A stretch of 64,000 nucleotides of DNA from Diprion similis (lineage: Eukaryota; Arthropoda; Insecta; Hymenoptera; Diprionidae): contig NC_060114.1 in NCBI RefSeq assembly GCF_021155765.1, positions 11,747,001 through 11,811,000 on the forward strand, written 5' to 3'. A program made the position numbers and the translations under genes. The notes below the pieces were generated by a model. The model searched no databases. It was not told the origin of the DNA and saw only the letters and a list, made by a program, of their open reading frames with translations. Below are positions 36,695 to 48,699 of this stretch, in pieces; position 1 is the first letter of the stretch, and every line of letters starts with the position of its first letter.

Positions 36695-37419
36695 GCGTAT
36701 ATGTATAACGTCGTACATGTACATACGTCTGACGTACCTACATCAATTATCATTGTTTCATACTCCCTTATATGACACAGATTGAAAAGAAAACTTGTAT
36801 CCTCAGTTTTTTATGAACTTTATTATGAACAATATTCGTTTTTTAACCTGTGAACGTATCTTGTTGCTGATAAACAAAGAGGTTAAAAAACCATTAAAAT
36901 CCATCGAACAGGGAGGTTAACAAAAGGAAAATTCACAGATTCAATATCATCATCATCATCATCATCATCATCCTCGCGACAAGTCCAGCTGCAGCATCGC
37001 GATCCGCGTCTTCCTCCTCCTCCTTCTCCTTCTCCTCCTCCTCCTCCCCGTTCTTCTTCTTCTTCTTCTTCTCTGTCATCTCTTCATACCTTAACCTCTT
37101 TTATCCTTCGCTCGTGTATCTGCGACGTACATACATACATACATACATACATACATACATACATTCATACATACACACAAAATCAACTCCCACGCGTAAG
37201 ACGCAACATTCAACTCCGTTGGTTTTTGCTGTTCCATATATTTTTTTTATTTTATTTATTTTTTTATTTTTTTATTTCTAATTTCTCACATCTCATTTTC
37301 TTACACCTCATCTCACCTATGAGTAATCGTTTTGTATTTTCGTTTTTCCACTCACTTTCTTTTACTAGCATTACTTGATGTATAATACGTGACGTAATGT
37401 TATATAGACGTTACATTAG

Positions 37420-37455
<36 letters not shown>

Positions 37456-37790
37456 GTCAATCCAGTCAGTCAGTCAGTGAGTGAATTTTCTTCGACTAAC
37501 TTATAATGAGGCATTCTTTCTGCCACCATTTTTCCTTTTTCTTCTTATCCTTGTTGTTTCGCCACTATTTGTATGTATGTACTAAATCTCTGTCCGTCGT
37601 TTTTGTCCACGAGGTTCGCTTTTATTTTATGGTTAACAAGCCGTCGACGTCATCGTCGTCGTCGTCGTCGTCGTTTCGAAGTAAGTCATCCTCTTCTTCA
37701 TCTTCTTTGTCATCTTCACAAAGTGCCGTTTCGATGTTATTTCATTTTCTTTGTGTCTTTCTCTTAAATACATATAGTATAGGATATTGA
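34541..37790. repeat. Dense microsatellite region
   Basis: Successive simple repeats with little unique DNA between: (GACT)n/(GCCT)n 34543-34587, (ATC/GTC)n 34641-34690, (AC)n near 34803, (CTG)n 35107-35140, (GATGCT)n 35150-35177, (AT)n about 35505-35520, (TAGG)n 35533-35570, (GAA)n 35891-35938, (CAGCAT)n near 35980, (CT)n 36198-36230, (CTT)n 36380-36427, (CA)n-(CG)n 36661-36698, (ATC)n 36946-36971, (ACAT)n 37127-37164, (ATCA)n 37420-37455 and (GTC)n 37650-37672. No gene supported; the long frames here are repeat translations. Confidence 0.8.
36660..36707. repeat. 48-nt unbroken alternating purine-pyrimidine tract, potential Z-DNA
   Basis: (CA)n runs directly into (CG)n and then TATATGTATA, so every step alternates from 36660 to 36707. 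CG and CA steps are the most Z-prone dinucleotides. Confidence 0.85.
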
Positions 37791-38203
37791 GATTAAGGAA
37801 ACAGAGGAGAAATAGAATTATTGAAAAACAAAGGTTAGAAAGCTACGAACGAAGTCGGAAAAGTTGATTCTAATTCAATTTAGAATAAAAAAAAAAAAAA
37901 AAAATTTTAAATAAATAAATAAAAAAAAAAAAAGAAACTGTTCTTGACTACATTGGCGAAAAGTGAAAATTAAAAAACAAAAAAACAATTGAATCTCTTG
38001 TACTTTGAAAAGAAGGAGAGGAATCTCAATGAAATTCATTTAAGCGATATTAAACAAGAATTATAATGATCGAATTGACTAATCTTCGAATCACTCAATT
38101 ACATTTAACACATAATCAATCAACCGTCTTGTTCACTCACCACCTATGTCTGAATGAACGAACAAATCGAATCCGCCCTCAAACAATCCGATCATCCGAC
38201 CGG

Positions 38204-38234
<31 letters not shown>

Positions 38235-38360
38235 CCGAACAAAACGGAACAGCTCGTATGTTTATATGGTAAAATTGATAATTTCTCACGATATGAGGAG
38301 AGTTTTCGTATAATTGCTCTGCATCTATATAACATATGTGTACGTGTACCAATGTGTCTG

Positions 38361-38394
<34 letters not shown>

Positions 38395-38473
38395 AGATAC
38401 GATGTAATTGCGCACGTACACACATATGCTAACGGGAAAGGCAACGAAATTTCACTAAACGTGGTGAATATGA

Positions 38474-38504
<31 letters not shown>

Positions 38505-38912
38505 GAAGGAAGTAAGTGATTAGCATTTACTTCCATGGATATAACGCTATAATCAGCCATTTCACAGAAGGAAATCAATTAGGGATGATATTTAATAATT
38601 GTGCCAGTTTCCAGTCACAAATTCAACGCTACCGTTTCAATAATAATTATAACTGTATACCGTATTAGATATGTAAATCATCATAAAGCGTTATACGTAT
38701 ACACATATGTGAAAATATTTCAACGTTAGAAATATTCATTAAACGTACATATATACACACGTACATACGTACTTACTTACTTACTTACTTACTTACTCAC
38801 TTACTTACCAGAGTGTCGATTTGCCCTGCCAGTTTACAAATCATTAGCCTGCAGCATGCGTGCATATTTATAATTATTCGCCGACCGTTAATGTTATGTA
38901 CCATTGTGTATC

Positions 38913-38968
<56 letters not shown>

Positions 38969-41030
38969 TCTTGCAACGCGAAATTTAAGTAGTGAAACTT
39001 TTTCAATTATCATACCGCAATGCATAATACATTTACACATGATGTAGATAAGCGGTGTTAAGCGTTTACTGAAAATTTCACTCAATTTTTCTCACCGTTG
39101 CTTGTATTAACCTATACAGTGTTTGCCTATCTTCGTATATATACATGTATATGGATAATACGGTTGGTAGATATATGGTTATCCCTTAATTAGGGTGTCG
39201 ACGAATTTTTGCCGCTCCATCTCCCAAATCAACTTTAAATTAATCGAAAACAATTGCCTAATTTTTTTTTTCACATTTCTAACCTCAACTCTGGGATAGT
39301 CAGATTTGAGATCGAAGTTTTTTTTTTTTTTTTTTTTTTTTGTTTATGGAAATAACATGGGAAAAACTTGTTGCAAGAGTAATAATATTTAAATATAATC
39401 TGTTACTGCTATAGGTTTTTTTGGTAGGCATTAGTGCTACTATTTGTGAAAAAAAAAAATCTTACATCACGATATCAAAAAATTTAGACGAATTTCATTT
39501 CTTCTAAATGCGATAAAAAAAAAACAAAAAAAAAAAAAAAAAACGGTCAGATTTCGAGGATGTGTGGAATTGAATTAGTCGAGATTGCGTGGTATGATTA
39601 TGGGAATTTTTTTCCAAATAGTAGAACTGATACAGACTAAAACCTCACGGTTACAATTTATTTATTTATTTATTTATTTTATACATCACTTTTACAATAA
39701 AATATATAATGAGAAAAAAATTTTTTCCCGTGTTATTCCCGTGAGAAGAAACTTCGACCACAAAGCGGACTATCTTAGAGTTATCTTACGAGTTGAGATA
39801 AAAATTTGAAAAAATTAAATTATTGTTTTCTAATTATTTTAAGTTCATTTCGGGGGTGGAACGCTGTCTTACCGCGCTCCTGAGCGACGCGATTTCTGTA
39901 ACGCAAACCAGGCCTGCTGTTGGCCTTTTTCTTCTTCTTCTTCTTCTTCTTCTTCTTCATCATCTTCATCATCTTCATCTTCTTCTTCTTCTTCCTCCGT
40001 CTTCCTACGCTTCGCCACTCAATGTTCAGAGATCCTGGTACCGAGCCAACTGCGCGAACTCCCAGTGCCGGGTCAAGGTGTATATATATATCTATTATCT
40101 ATATTATATACTATATGTACAGATGTATATATACATATACACACACAAGCGCACGCATATATGTATGTATATATATATATGTGTGTTATCTAGGCCGAAG
40201 TGCCTCGTAGATTATTCATCGCGAAATATATAAGCTCGCATCGGTATTTGTCTGTTGTGTTTGAATCTGTTTACGCGTGTGTGTGTGTGTGTGTGTGTGT
40301 AACATATGTGTGACTTGGTGACGATTATATGGGACATGGTCGAAATTTCGAGAGACACAGATAGAAAGAAGATAAAGAGGAATAAACTTGGGAAAGAATT
40401 GAAAAATAAACAAAGAAATAAATAAGTAAATACCGCCAAGGGGTAAAAACAATAAGAACCGTTGAATTCCGTTGTTGTTTTTTTTTTTTTTTTTTTTTCG
40501 AACTCTTTGCAACGTGAATTTGTCTTCGCAATCTAACTATTGTGCAGATTGTTCGAATTCTCATTATTTAGGTGAATTAGAACTAATTCATTACCCTAAT
40601 GACACGTGAATTCGGCGAGTTATTTTACCTTTGGACGTAATCCACGGTTGTCAGCCTTCAATTGATGAAATTTAATAATCGGATCAATCTCACAGATAAA
40701 AAAAAAAAAAAAAATAAATAAACAAAAATGAACACTGTAGGTTTTTAGCCATCTGTACGATACTCAATTGCTTCATCCCCGAAGAAAAACACGTGTGTTT
40801 CACTTGATTGGTTTTTTTCTCTCTCTTTCTCTCTTTCTTCTTCGACACATTTAACATTTTACACACACACATGTACAATATATATGTCAGATATTCGAAA
40901 AATTATACAGAGAATTACACAGTTTATTTCACTGAAAGCCGCACAGTGACACGGAAACATAACTTTATTTTATCTCTTTTGAAAATATTTTAAACAAGTA
41001 CCAACTAAGCTAAAACAAAAATAAAAAAAT
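37791..41030. other. AT-rich non-coding stretch with microsatellites
   Basis: Holds (TA)n 38211-38233, (GT)n about 38363-38391, (GAAA)n about 38472-38505, (TTAC)n about 38770-38809, (AT)n 38917-38964, poly(T) 39320-39341, (TTC)n about 39930-40000, (GT)n about 40277-40301 and poly(T) 40478-40498. A TAGGGTG-like word (39192) recalls the element termini but no matching right end was found. No gene. Confidence 0.5.
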
Positions 41031-41038
41031 CAAACCAA

Positions 41039-41525
41039 AAACAAAGCTGCTTCAACGTCGTACAACCGGTGACCACAAAATGTAACCATTAAACAATATG
41101 GCGATGCGAAAGTGATGCCACACGGCCATACCGACCAATTGATTTCTGAAATTCTGAAACGATAAAACAGACATCGAACAAACCATCTTTGCTCAGCCAA
41201 ATCCCATGTCATCTCTACATCGTGTGTGCAACCATGTGCATCGTTTTATTTGTCTCATGACGTCTCTCAGATTCCATATATCCAAGGTACCAATAACTTT
41301 GCACACATGCCGTATGCATTCATACATTTTCTAACTATCTTAACTTGTCGAATTATTCTCAAATTACGTTTAGGCTTGGATTCGAGGATTCTGGATGATC
41401 AAGTCCAACGAAACTCTAAAAGCAAAGTCGAAAATGTAACTTGAGAATGATTGAAAAAACAAGTTGCTTCAACCTCGTACAACCGATGATCGAAATTTAA
41501 CGATTAAACAATACGGTGATACGAC
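41039..41525 (+). repeat. Dispersed direct repeat, two copies about 420 bp apart
   Basis: Copies at about 41039-41115 and 41456-41529 share GCTTCAAC.TCGTACAACC, then a diverged part, then TTAAACAATA.GG.GAT, about 80 per cent alike overall. A local duplication or two transposon fragments. Confidence 0.6.
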
Positions 41526-41529
41526 GTAT

Positions 41530-42542
41530 ATAGATATATACATATATGTATATATATCCGGTATTTCTCAAAAGCGTAAAATCGAATGGCCTGCACTTCT
41601 CTTCTCGTATCGCGTGTAAAATGCTGCGGGCTTGAGACCCGGAGCAGGGAAAGCGGATGTGAATTGTACAGGTAATTAATCGAACGAACGTGGCTTATTA
41701 CCTCACCATACACGTCGAGGATTTTATGGAAAATCGGGAATTTTACGGTGTTTCGAAAGTATTCTTGAAAATACGGGAATTTCTTTCATTTCTTCCATTT
41801 CGAACTGGGTTTTACCTCTGGACTTTGGAAAATATTTTCAGATTTTTTGCAAGATATTTTTTTTTTTTTTTTCCTCTTCATGATCAAAAAAAATTTCAAA
41901 TCGTAAAATGGTGACGAAAAATCTGTGGAAAAATTTCAGAATTCCGAGGTGACGTGTAAAAATGTCACAGCAGTCATCTATAGTAGAATGACTTTCGCTT
42001 CTAATTTTTCTTAACGTTTTTCTTTTTTTTTTTTTTTTCGGAAAAAGCTTCCACGCGCGTCTTGGTTTAAGAAATTTTATATCTGACGCAGGATTTTTCA
42101 CGATTTTTTCAAATTCTTAATTCAAATTGAGTCGAAAAAAAAAAACAAAAACAAAACAAACGAGTACCTTTCAAAGTGAGAACAATTATAGAAAAAATCG
42201 CGCGCCAAATCTGACAGGACAAGGGTAAAACCCAGATAGAATCAGCGTGGAATGTCCCATATATACATATACACGTAATCATTTGACAAATTGCGATACG
42301 TGTGTTCAAGAAATATTCCCTATTGATCAATCAATTCATCTGTACTTTCTACTCTCACGCCACCCAAAAAAAAAAAAAGGTTTATTTCACATCTTAGTGT
42401 GTTCTTTGTTCTTGTTGTTGTTGTTGTTGTTGTTGTAAATGTGAGTTTTTTACCCGTATATAATAAAAATAAATATCACTAAGCGTAAAATAAAACAAAA
42501 TATCGTGGGTAGAAGATAATAAAAAAATAAAATAAATAAGTA

Positions 42543-42574
<32 letters not shown>

Positions 42575-43600
42575 GTAGAAAAATTTTACCCCACATCGTT
42601 AACGACGACGAGACTTTGAAACGCGTCAATGAACAAACTCGAGTACATAAGGGGACCGGTAAACTGAATTAATACGTAGGTACTCGTATATATATATATA
42701 TATATATAATATTACAGAGCGTATAGCGTGCGAGAAAAGAATCTCGGGGAGACGTTGAGTCGCGAAAATTTCTATTTATTTATCATGATGCGTTGTTATA
42801 ACTATACGCACATGGGATGAGAGATAAGATTGAAATAATGATGATCTTAATTAGTGTTATATTAGCCAGCGCAGACGATGAGAACGGATGATAGATCACG
42901 CGGAATAGTGGGAAAGAGAATAAAATTCTTTGTACTTCAATGCATAGAATATGCAGAGAAATTGTTGAATCAGGGTGTCTGGCTGGCATATGGCAGGGTA
43001 TTTGCCATGCTTCTAGAAAAGCCGGGAAATGTCTTGATAAAAAAATTACTATCCGTGAGAGATTTTCGGGGTTAGTGTAAAAAGGTTACAAGTGACGAAG
43101 AATATTGGTTTTTCGAGGAATATTTAGAATTGATAAGTTGATGTTGAGTATTATGCAATATTGAAGGGAAATGTTAATTAGTACGTACTAAAAACAGTCG
43201 GTAATCTCGGATTGATTTTTCTACTTTCGCGTGTCGAAAGAATGGTTAATTTTAATCTTCCGTTAGTTTCTCAAAATTAGAGTGTTTATTGATTTATATT
43301 TGATTATTGAGTTGAAAAAAAATTTGACTATTTTAACTTACAGTGGAGACAGCTGATGTCTAATTTTTCCTTAAAAAATGTCCTTAAAAAACGTCTATCT
43401 TCTTCGTCTGAAAAAACCGGAAAATGTAAGGAAATTTTATAGGTCATTGACGCTGTATGTATACCCTGCAAACTACGTTTGTACCTATAACAGTGAGATA
43501 TCGACAAGGCTTAAGGTGTTGTGAAAAGATTCAATCAAGTTATTATACGCCATGAGTAGTCTGTACGTATAATGTACGAGATTTTTCCCTCCCGAACCCC
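41530..43600. other. AT-rich non-coding stretch
   Basis: Poly(T) near 41858-41872 and 42026-42039, poly(A) 42547-42573, (TTG)n about 42413-42436, (AT)n about 42688-42708. No gene supported. Confidence 0.45.
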
Positions 43601-43894
43601 TGGCTCTGTTGCTTTTGCTGCTTCTTCTGCTGCTTCTACTGCAGGGGAGCTCTACGGAGAAGAGATTGTCGAGGGGGTGAGATGAGCGGATATCCGGTGT
43701 AGAAGGAAGATGAGGATGAGGAGGAGGAGGAGGAACGCAGCCGTGAGTCGTGGTAGTTGACGACTTTGGAAAGAAGTCAAAGTCTGAAGCGAGATAGAGA
43801 GGCAAAAAGAATAAGAGAAAGAAAGATACGAATACGTGGCAAGACGCCGCGCTGCGTGACACTTCTTCTAAGTCTCTCTCGCGAGATGCGGAGT

Positions 43895-43938
<44 letters not shown>

Positions 43939-44300
43939 ATGGATCTCGAGCCGCTTGGTGGCCACCTGGCATTTTCCGTCTCCCACATCCACACACGCAA
44001 ATGCAAGTCTTTCCTCCTCCTCGTCCTCCTCATCCTCCTCACCCTCATCCTCATCCTCATCCTCATCCTCATCTCACGAATCGGCGGGGGCGTGGATATC
44101 AGGATCAGGATCAGAACAAGGACGAGGCGTGTGCGACGGATATCGGCTGTACAACCAACCCCTCGTTAACGGTCAGAGACGACGTTCAGCTACCTCCGGT
44201 CTCCATGCCTACGTCGATCACGGGTATACGTGGTCACCACCTTATCTCTTCAGGGTGGTGGATGCGTGGGTGCGAATAGGTGGTTAGCTACCCGTAATGA
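43600..44300. promoter_or_regulatory. GC-rich islet with GA and CCTCAT tracts
   Basis: A GA microsatellite at about 43895-43935 and CCTCAT-type tracts at about 44015-44072 lie inside a GC-rich stretch. Frames on both strands run through it, driven by the repeats. Regulatory role inferred only from composition. Confidence 0.2.
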
Positions 44301-46359
44301 GCTGCTGGCGTTCGAACGTACACAGAACAGATTCTTACGTTGGTACATAACACGGGACTAACTAAAAACACTGTGTTCCATCAGAGTCCGCTTGACGTGC
44401 TCGTCGTCTACTCGACACTTTTCTTATTCGGGGTCTGATTTTTCTACTTTGTCTATGCTTATCCGCCTTTTATTTTTATTTTTATTTTTTTTTTTATTGC
44501 TTTTTACCGCGGACTCAAGTTTCTTTTATACATACGAGTGTTTGTGTGTGTGTGTGTGTGTGTATATACACACATAGGACGTGTACCTTATATTAATGGC
44601 TATTCGTTGTTATCTATTTATCCGCGTTACTGCAGCTAGCTGCGAAGTTGCATGTGGATGTGGATGTGTGTGTAGAATATACGTGGGGTGTATTGATTAT
44701 TTATTGTCTAACTATTATATACGCGGTGGTATAACGTGCAGGATGTACTACAGGTATACTTATAGTGCTTTCGCAACTATGATGATATCGGTCAAACGTC
44801 AAAAGTGTCAATTATTAGCTTCCCTCCGCCTCTGTGTGCGATATGCGATATCTACATATCTGCATGTGTACAGAGGTACGTAGTAGGTACAGTTGATCGA
44901 TCGATCGATTATATCCTCATTCTATATCCTTTTGACTGTGCTGCTGATGCTCTCGTCTCTCTTAAGATTTGAGGAAAATAATGTGAAAGAAGAAAATGAG
45001 AGATAAATTGATGAAACAGGCATCTGGCAACTCCAGTGATCCCTTCATTATCAATTATGTCATTATAGCATGTAACAACAACAACAACAATAATAATAAT
45101 AACAACGATTCGTTACTATCTATTCAGAGTCATTATTCAGATATTTTTCTTTACATATTATAATACAACAACGCGGAATTCTTCGCATTGATTTAGAGTT
45201 AGTCATAGATAGAAGTTAGGAACTTGGTATATCCGGTGTGTGTAGATATAATATTTGCGCAAAGAAGAAGCATGTGTGAAGTAGGTATGTGTCTATATCT
45301 ATAGGAATAATCTGCTCTGCGTGCATCATAATATGCCGGGTGCGGTGGTGATCGTGGACTTGGGAAAACTTGAAGCAAACCGGATTGCTCGGCGGTCTGT
45401 TAAATACATGTTTATTCGATGCATGTGCCATGCCATGCAGTCCGAGATACTTGTAAACCACCTCAAATTGAAGGTCTCCTTTTTCCTCTCAGTCTTCTTT
45501 TTATCCTTTCAGTTTTCTCCTCTTCTTAAACCGGGATAATTACGCGTACGGTGGTGTATAATCTCGACAGGTATATCGTATTATATTATATTATATATAT
45601 GGTCTGTATGCGATGCCAACCTGCCCGTATATGCGTGATGCCGCTTTTTTACATTCCATTTTTTTCATTCTTTTTAGAACGCACCCGTATACCTATATAT
45701 GTGAACAATACACGTTAAACGGTGGCTGTTAAAGATTTCGAAAAAAAAATATACATATTCCACCGTTGACCTGATCGAAGATCTACTTTTTTTTTAAATT
45801 TTTTTTTTTTTTTTTTTTTTTCGCTCAGCAATGAGAAACGAAATATAAATTCAGGAATTATGAGACTGAAGTTAGTGCACGTTTACATGACGAAACCTTG
45901 CCGGGGGAAAAATAACTACTTTTTCAAGTTTATAGTTACTTTGAAATTGTCAAGTTTTCAAAATATCAACATACGTTTTGACTTATTATATGATTTACCG
46001 AACTACAGAGATTCCTGCGCTGTTGCGAATATTACCGATTTTCCGAAACGATAATCTTTACAATAACGTTACAACTAACTTCAGCCTCGTCGTGAATTAG
46101 GGTCATTCACATTTCAAAATATGTACTAAGAAGAATTTGAATACGATACCGGAAAGATCTTGGAATCAATAGTAAAAGCTTATATTATTAACAACGAATT
46201 ACCGTTCGAACCGTCTGAACCATTTAATTCCGAAGCTAATAATTTTATCAGAAAAAAAAAAAAAAAACTACATTGAATAAAAAAAAAAAAAAAATTATAA
46301 ATTCGTATACACGTCAGGTTTTACGACCCTTAAGACCTCGCAATATTCACTTGTTAAAT
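44301..46359. other. AT-rich non-coding stretch
   Basis: (GT)n about 44547-44564, an ACAACA/ATAATA tract near 45077-45102, poly(T) 45804-45822, poly(A) about 46252-46267 and 46280-46294. No gene. Confidence 0.45.
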
Positions 46360-46514
46360 CTTCAAAGTTGCAGTCGGGCAAAGACCGAGGCTGGCGATCG
46401 AATCGATCAGAGGCGAAGCAAGGCGCATGCAGGCAGAGGTTCAAGCGTGTCGTCGTCCGTTGGTTCCTCGTTCGTAACGCGCGCGCGACTCGCTACACCG
46501 TACGATAATCCAAG
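46360..46514 (+). promoter_or_regulatory. Candidate non-coding first exon ending at a GTTAGT donor
   Basis: GC-rich, CpG-rich leader (with an initiator-like TTGCAGTCG at about 46367) ends in CCAAG|GTTAGT at 46514. Followed by a C10 run (46621-46630) and more GC-rich DNA to 46740. About 9.7 kb upstream of the Mef2 acceptor, so a proximal Mef2 promoter is possible. Confidence 0.3.
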
Positions 46515-46749
46515 GTTAGTTAAAGGTTTCGCGGCAAAGGAATGTTCGCTTGGATACGACGCAAAGTGGAAAATCTTCCTTGTGGCCTCTCTCCCTTCGT
46601 CCCTTAGCTTCGGGATACCTCCCCCCCCCCTCCCCCCAGCACCCGCGTTCCCCCTTCTCCCTCTCGTCCTTGGGGGCGCGCGTATCGCTCAACCCGTTCC
46701 CTTTTCGCGTTTCGAACCTCTCTCCTTTCGTCCATAGACTTGTGGCTCA

Positions 46750-47930
46750 CGCATGATATTTTGTGTACCTAAGTCTACTTAAGTAGCTGTATTTGGTAAT
46801 TGTGCATACGTTTTCAACTCTCTTTCTCTTTCTCTTTCTCATTCTTTTTCTCTATTATCATATTCATTATCGAATGTTGGAATTTTGGTTATTGAGATCC
46901 GGAAGTGTGGTTTAATTAGGTGTGCAAATGAAAAATGCCATTAGTATCGTAGATGTAGAATGTTGAAAAATAATTGACACGTATTTTTTCTTTTTTTTAA
47001 TCGACGGTTTTCTAACGTAAGATATAGCGGTTTGAAATTGTCACGTGGCGTTACAATGTGCTTTGATGTAGATATAGTATAATGTGAAAAATGTGTGACA
47101 TTATGACGAAGACACGCGGAATTTGAATTGCTGTGTTGACTTGTTAATAGGCATTGAATTGAAAAAAGAAAAAATATGTATCAATTATATTTTCATATTC
47201 TATATAACGATACTAATGGAATTTTTCATTCGCACAATTAATTGGGGTAAAAAAGGGTTGAAATTTGGAAAGATTGCGAGAATTTTTAAAGACCGTAATG
47301 ATCGTGGAGGGATTCAAATTACCATTCGGAATTCGAAACCGTTTCTTCGATGCATGTTGTACCAGTTTCCCACGTGTTAATTTTTTTTTTTTTTTATTTG
47401 TACTATACAGCCTCCTAATGAATGGTCGATTGCATTAGGATTGAAACGTCTCGTCGACGTAACTAGTCATTTCAAATTGCCAGTGCAAATTGAACGATAT
47501 TTCTCATGCATACCTAACTAATAGCTTACCAATGAACTGTACAAGATATATGCCTGTATTTTTTTCTTTATGACAAATGGTGGAATTGGTTTCTGGAATC
47601 GTGGATCTGCGTAATGAGATACTTTGAATAGTTTTTGGTACATCGCGCTAGAATGATTCTGCTAAAAAAGTCTAGAATATAGAATAATGCTATATATTTC
47701 ACGCTGCAAGTATAACCTAAAACAATTGAACGTGTATACTGAAAAATAGCGTGTATATTTGGGAAAAGTGACTAAAATTCCTCGACGCATATTACGAACG
47801 AAAGAAACTGCATTCATCCGAAAATCCGTCGAATCGATTCCATGTGTATAATGCATCACGGATATCGGGATGTCTGTCAAAATCGCGATAGTGTGTTGAA
47901 ACAACGACGAACTAAAAAAGATATAGGAAA
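46750..47930. other. AT-rich non-coding stretch
   Basis: No feature beyond a (TTTCTC)n patch near 46820-46845. No exon supported. Confidence 0.4.
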
Positions 47931-48129
47931 CCGCGAATGCCGGGAGCAGCCGACGGTCGACTTTTCTCTTCTCCTTCCGCCGCTGCGGTTTCGACAGTCA
48001 CAGAAGCTTGCGGCGATTAAAAACGAAACGTTTTCTCACGCCGCTGTTGCTGTTTTTGCAAGCGTCGTTGTGGACATTCGCAAAGCGGTCGTAAGGCGCG
48101 CGAGTCGCTGCACGCGTGCAAGCACAACA

Positions 48130-48290
48130 CGCGGGTAAAGAAACGGTCGTCGAGGGAACGGACGATACGAAACGAAACGAAACGAAACGAAACGAAACGG
48201 AACGGGGACGGGGAAATAATTCCGGTCGGTTTATTGGCCGTTCGGCGGGTGACGTAACGGCGCTTATCGTCCAATCACAGCTCGGCTAAC
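48130..48290. promoter_or_regulatory. Promoter-like block: CRE-like site between two CCAAT boxes
   Basis: After an AACGA pentamer tandem (about 48168-48200) come an inverted CCAAT (ATTGG, 48233-48237), a CRE-like TGACGTAA (48250-48257) and CCAATCA (48271-48277), all within 45 bp in a GC-rich islet (about 47930-48500). Typical of a TATA-less promoter; the transcript it would serve is not identified. Confidence 0.35.
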
Positions 48291-48660
48291 GAGTCGAAAG
48301 ACGTCGGCTACGCTCGCAGAGGGGGGAGGGGATGACGACGACGATGTGGAGCAGGAGCGCAGGGGGGGGGGGGGAGCAGAAGCACAAACGGTAACAACAC
48401 CGGCGAAACCAGCCGCGCACCGAGCAAATCTTTATTTCACAGGCCGGACTCGAACTACTCGGAGCAAGAGACAAGAGCGCGCGCGTTTGCCCCGTTTTCA
48501 AAACCGACCCCTCGTTGATGATAATAACAACAACAACAACAACAACAACAATAATTTTTAAATACATTTATAACAACAACAACGACAAGAATAACACGCC
48601 GCGGATCATGCAATTGCAGAGAGACGCGTAGATTCGTATCGTCGGGGAGGCGGGACTGTT

Positions 48661-48683
48661 GGGGGGGGGGGGGGGGGGGGGGG
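48661..48683. repeat. 23-nt poly(G) run
   Basis: G23 on the plus strand, with a G13 at 48362-48374 in the same islet. Potential quadruplex; length uncertain in any assembly. Confidence 0.85.
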
Positions 48684-48699
48684 ATAGTCGACGGTGGCG

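Noticed and set aside
37127..37455. Regular short repeats that could be mistaken for a repeat array
   Set aside because: They are (ACAT)n and (ATCA)n microsatellites without spacers; nothing CRISPR-like in this eukaryotic sequence.
39190..39560. TAGGGTG word that looks like the left end of another TAGGG element
   Set aside because: No reverse-complement right terminus could be found, so no element was called.
43485..44287. Long frames on both strands
   Set aside because: They translate GA and CCTCAT repeats into low-complexity Arg/Met or Ser/Leu strings.
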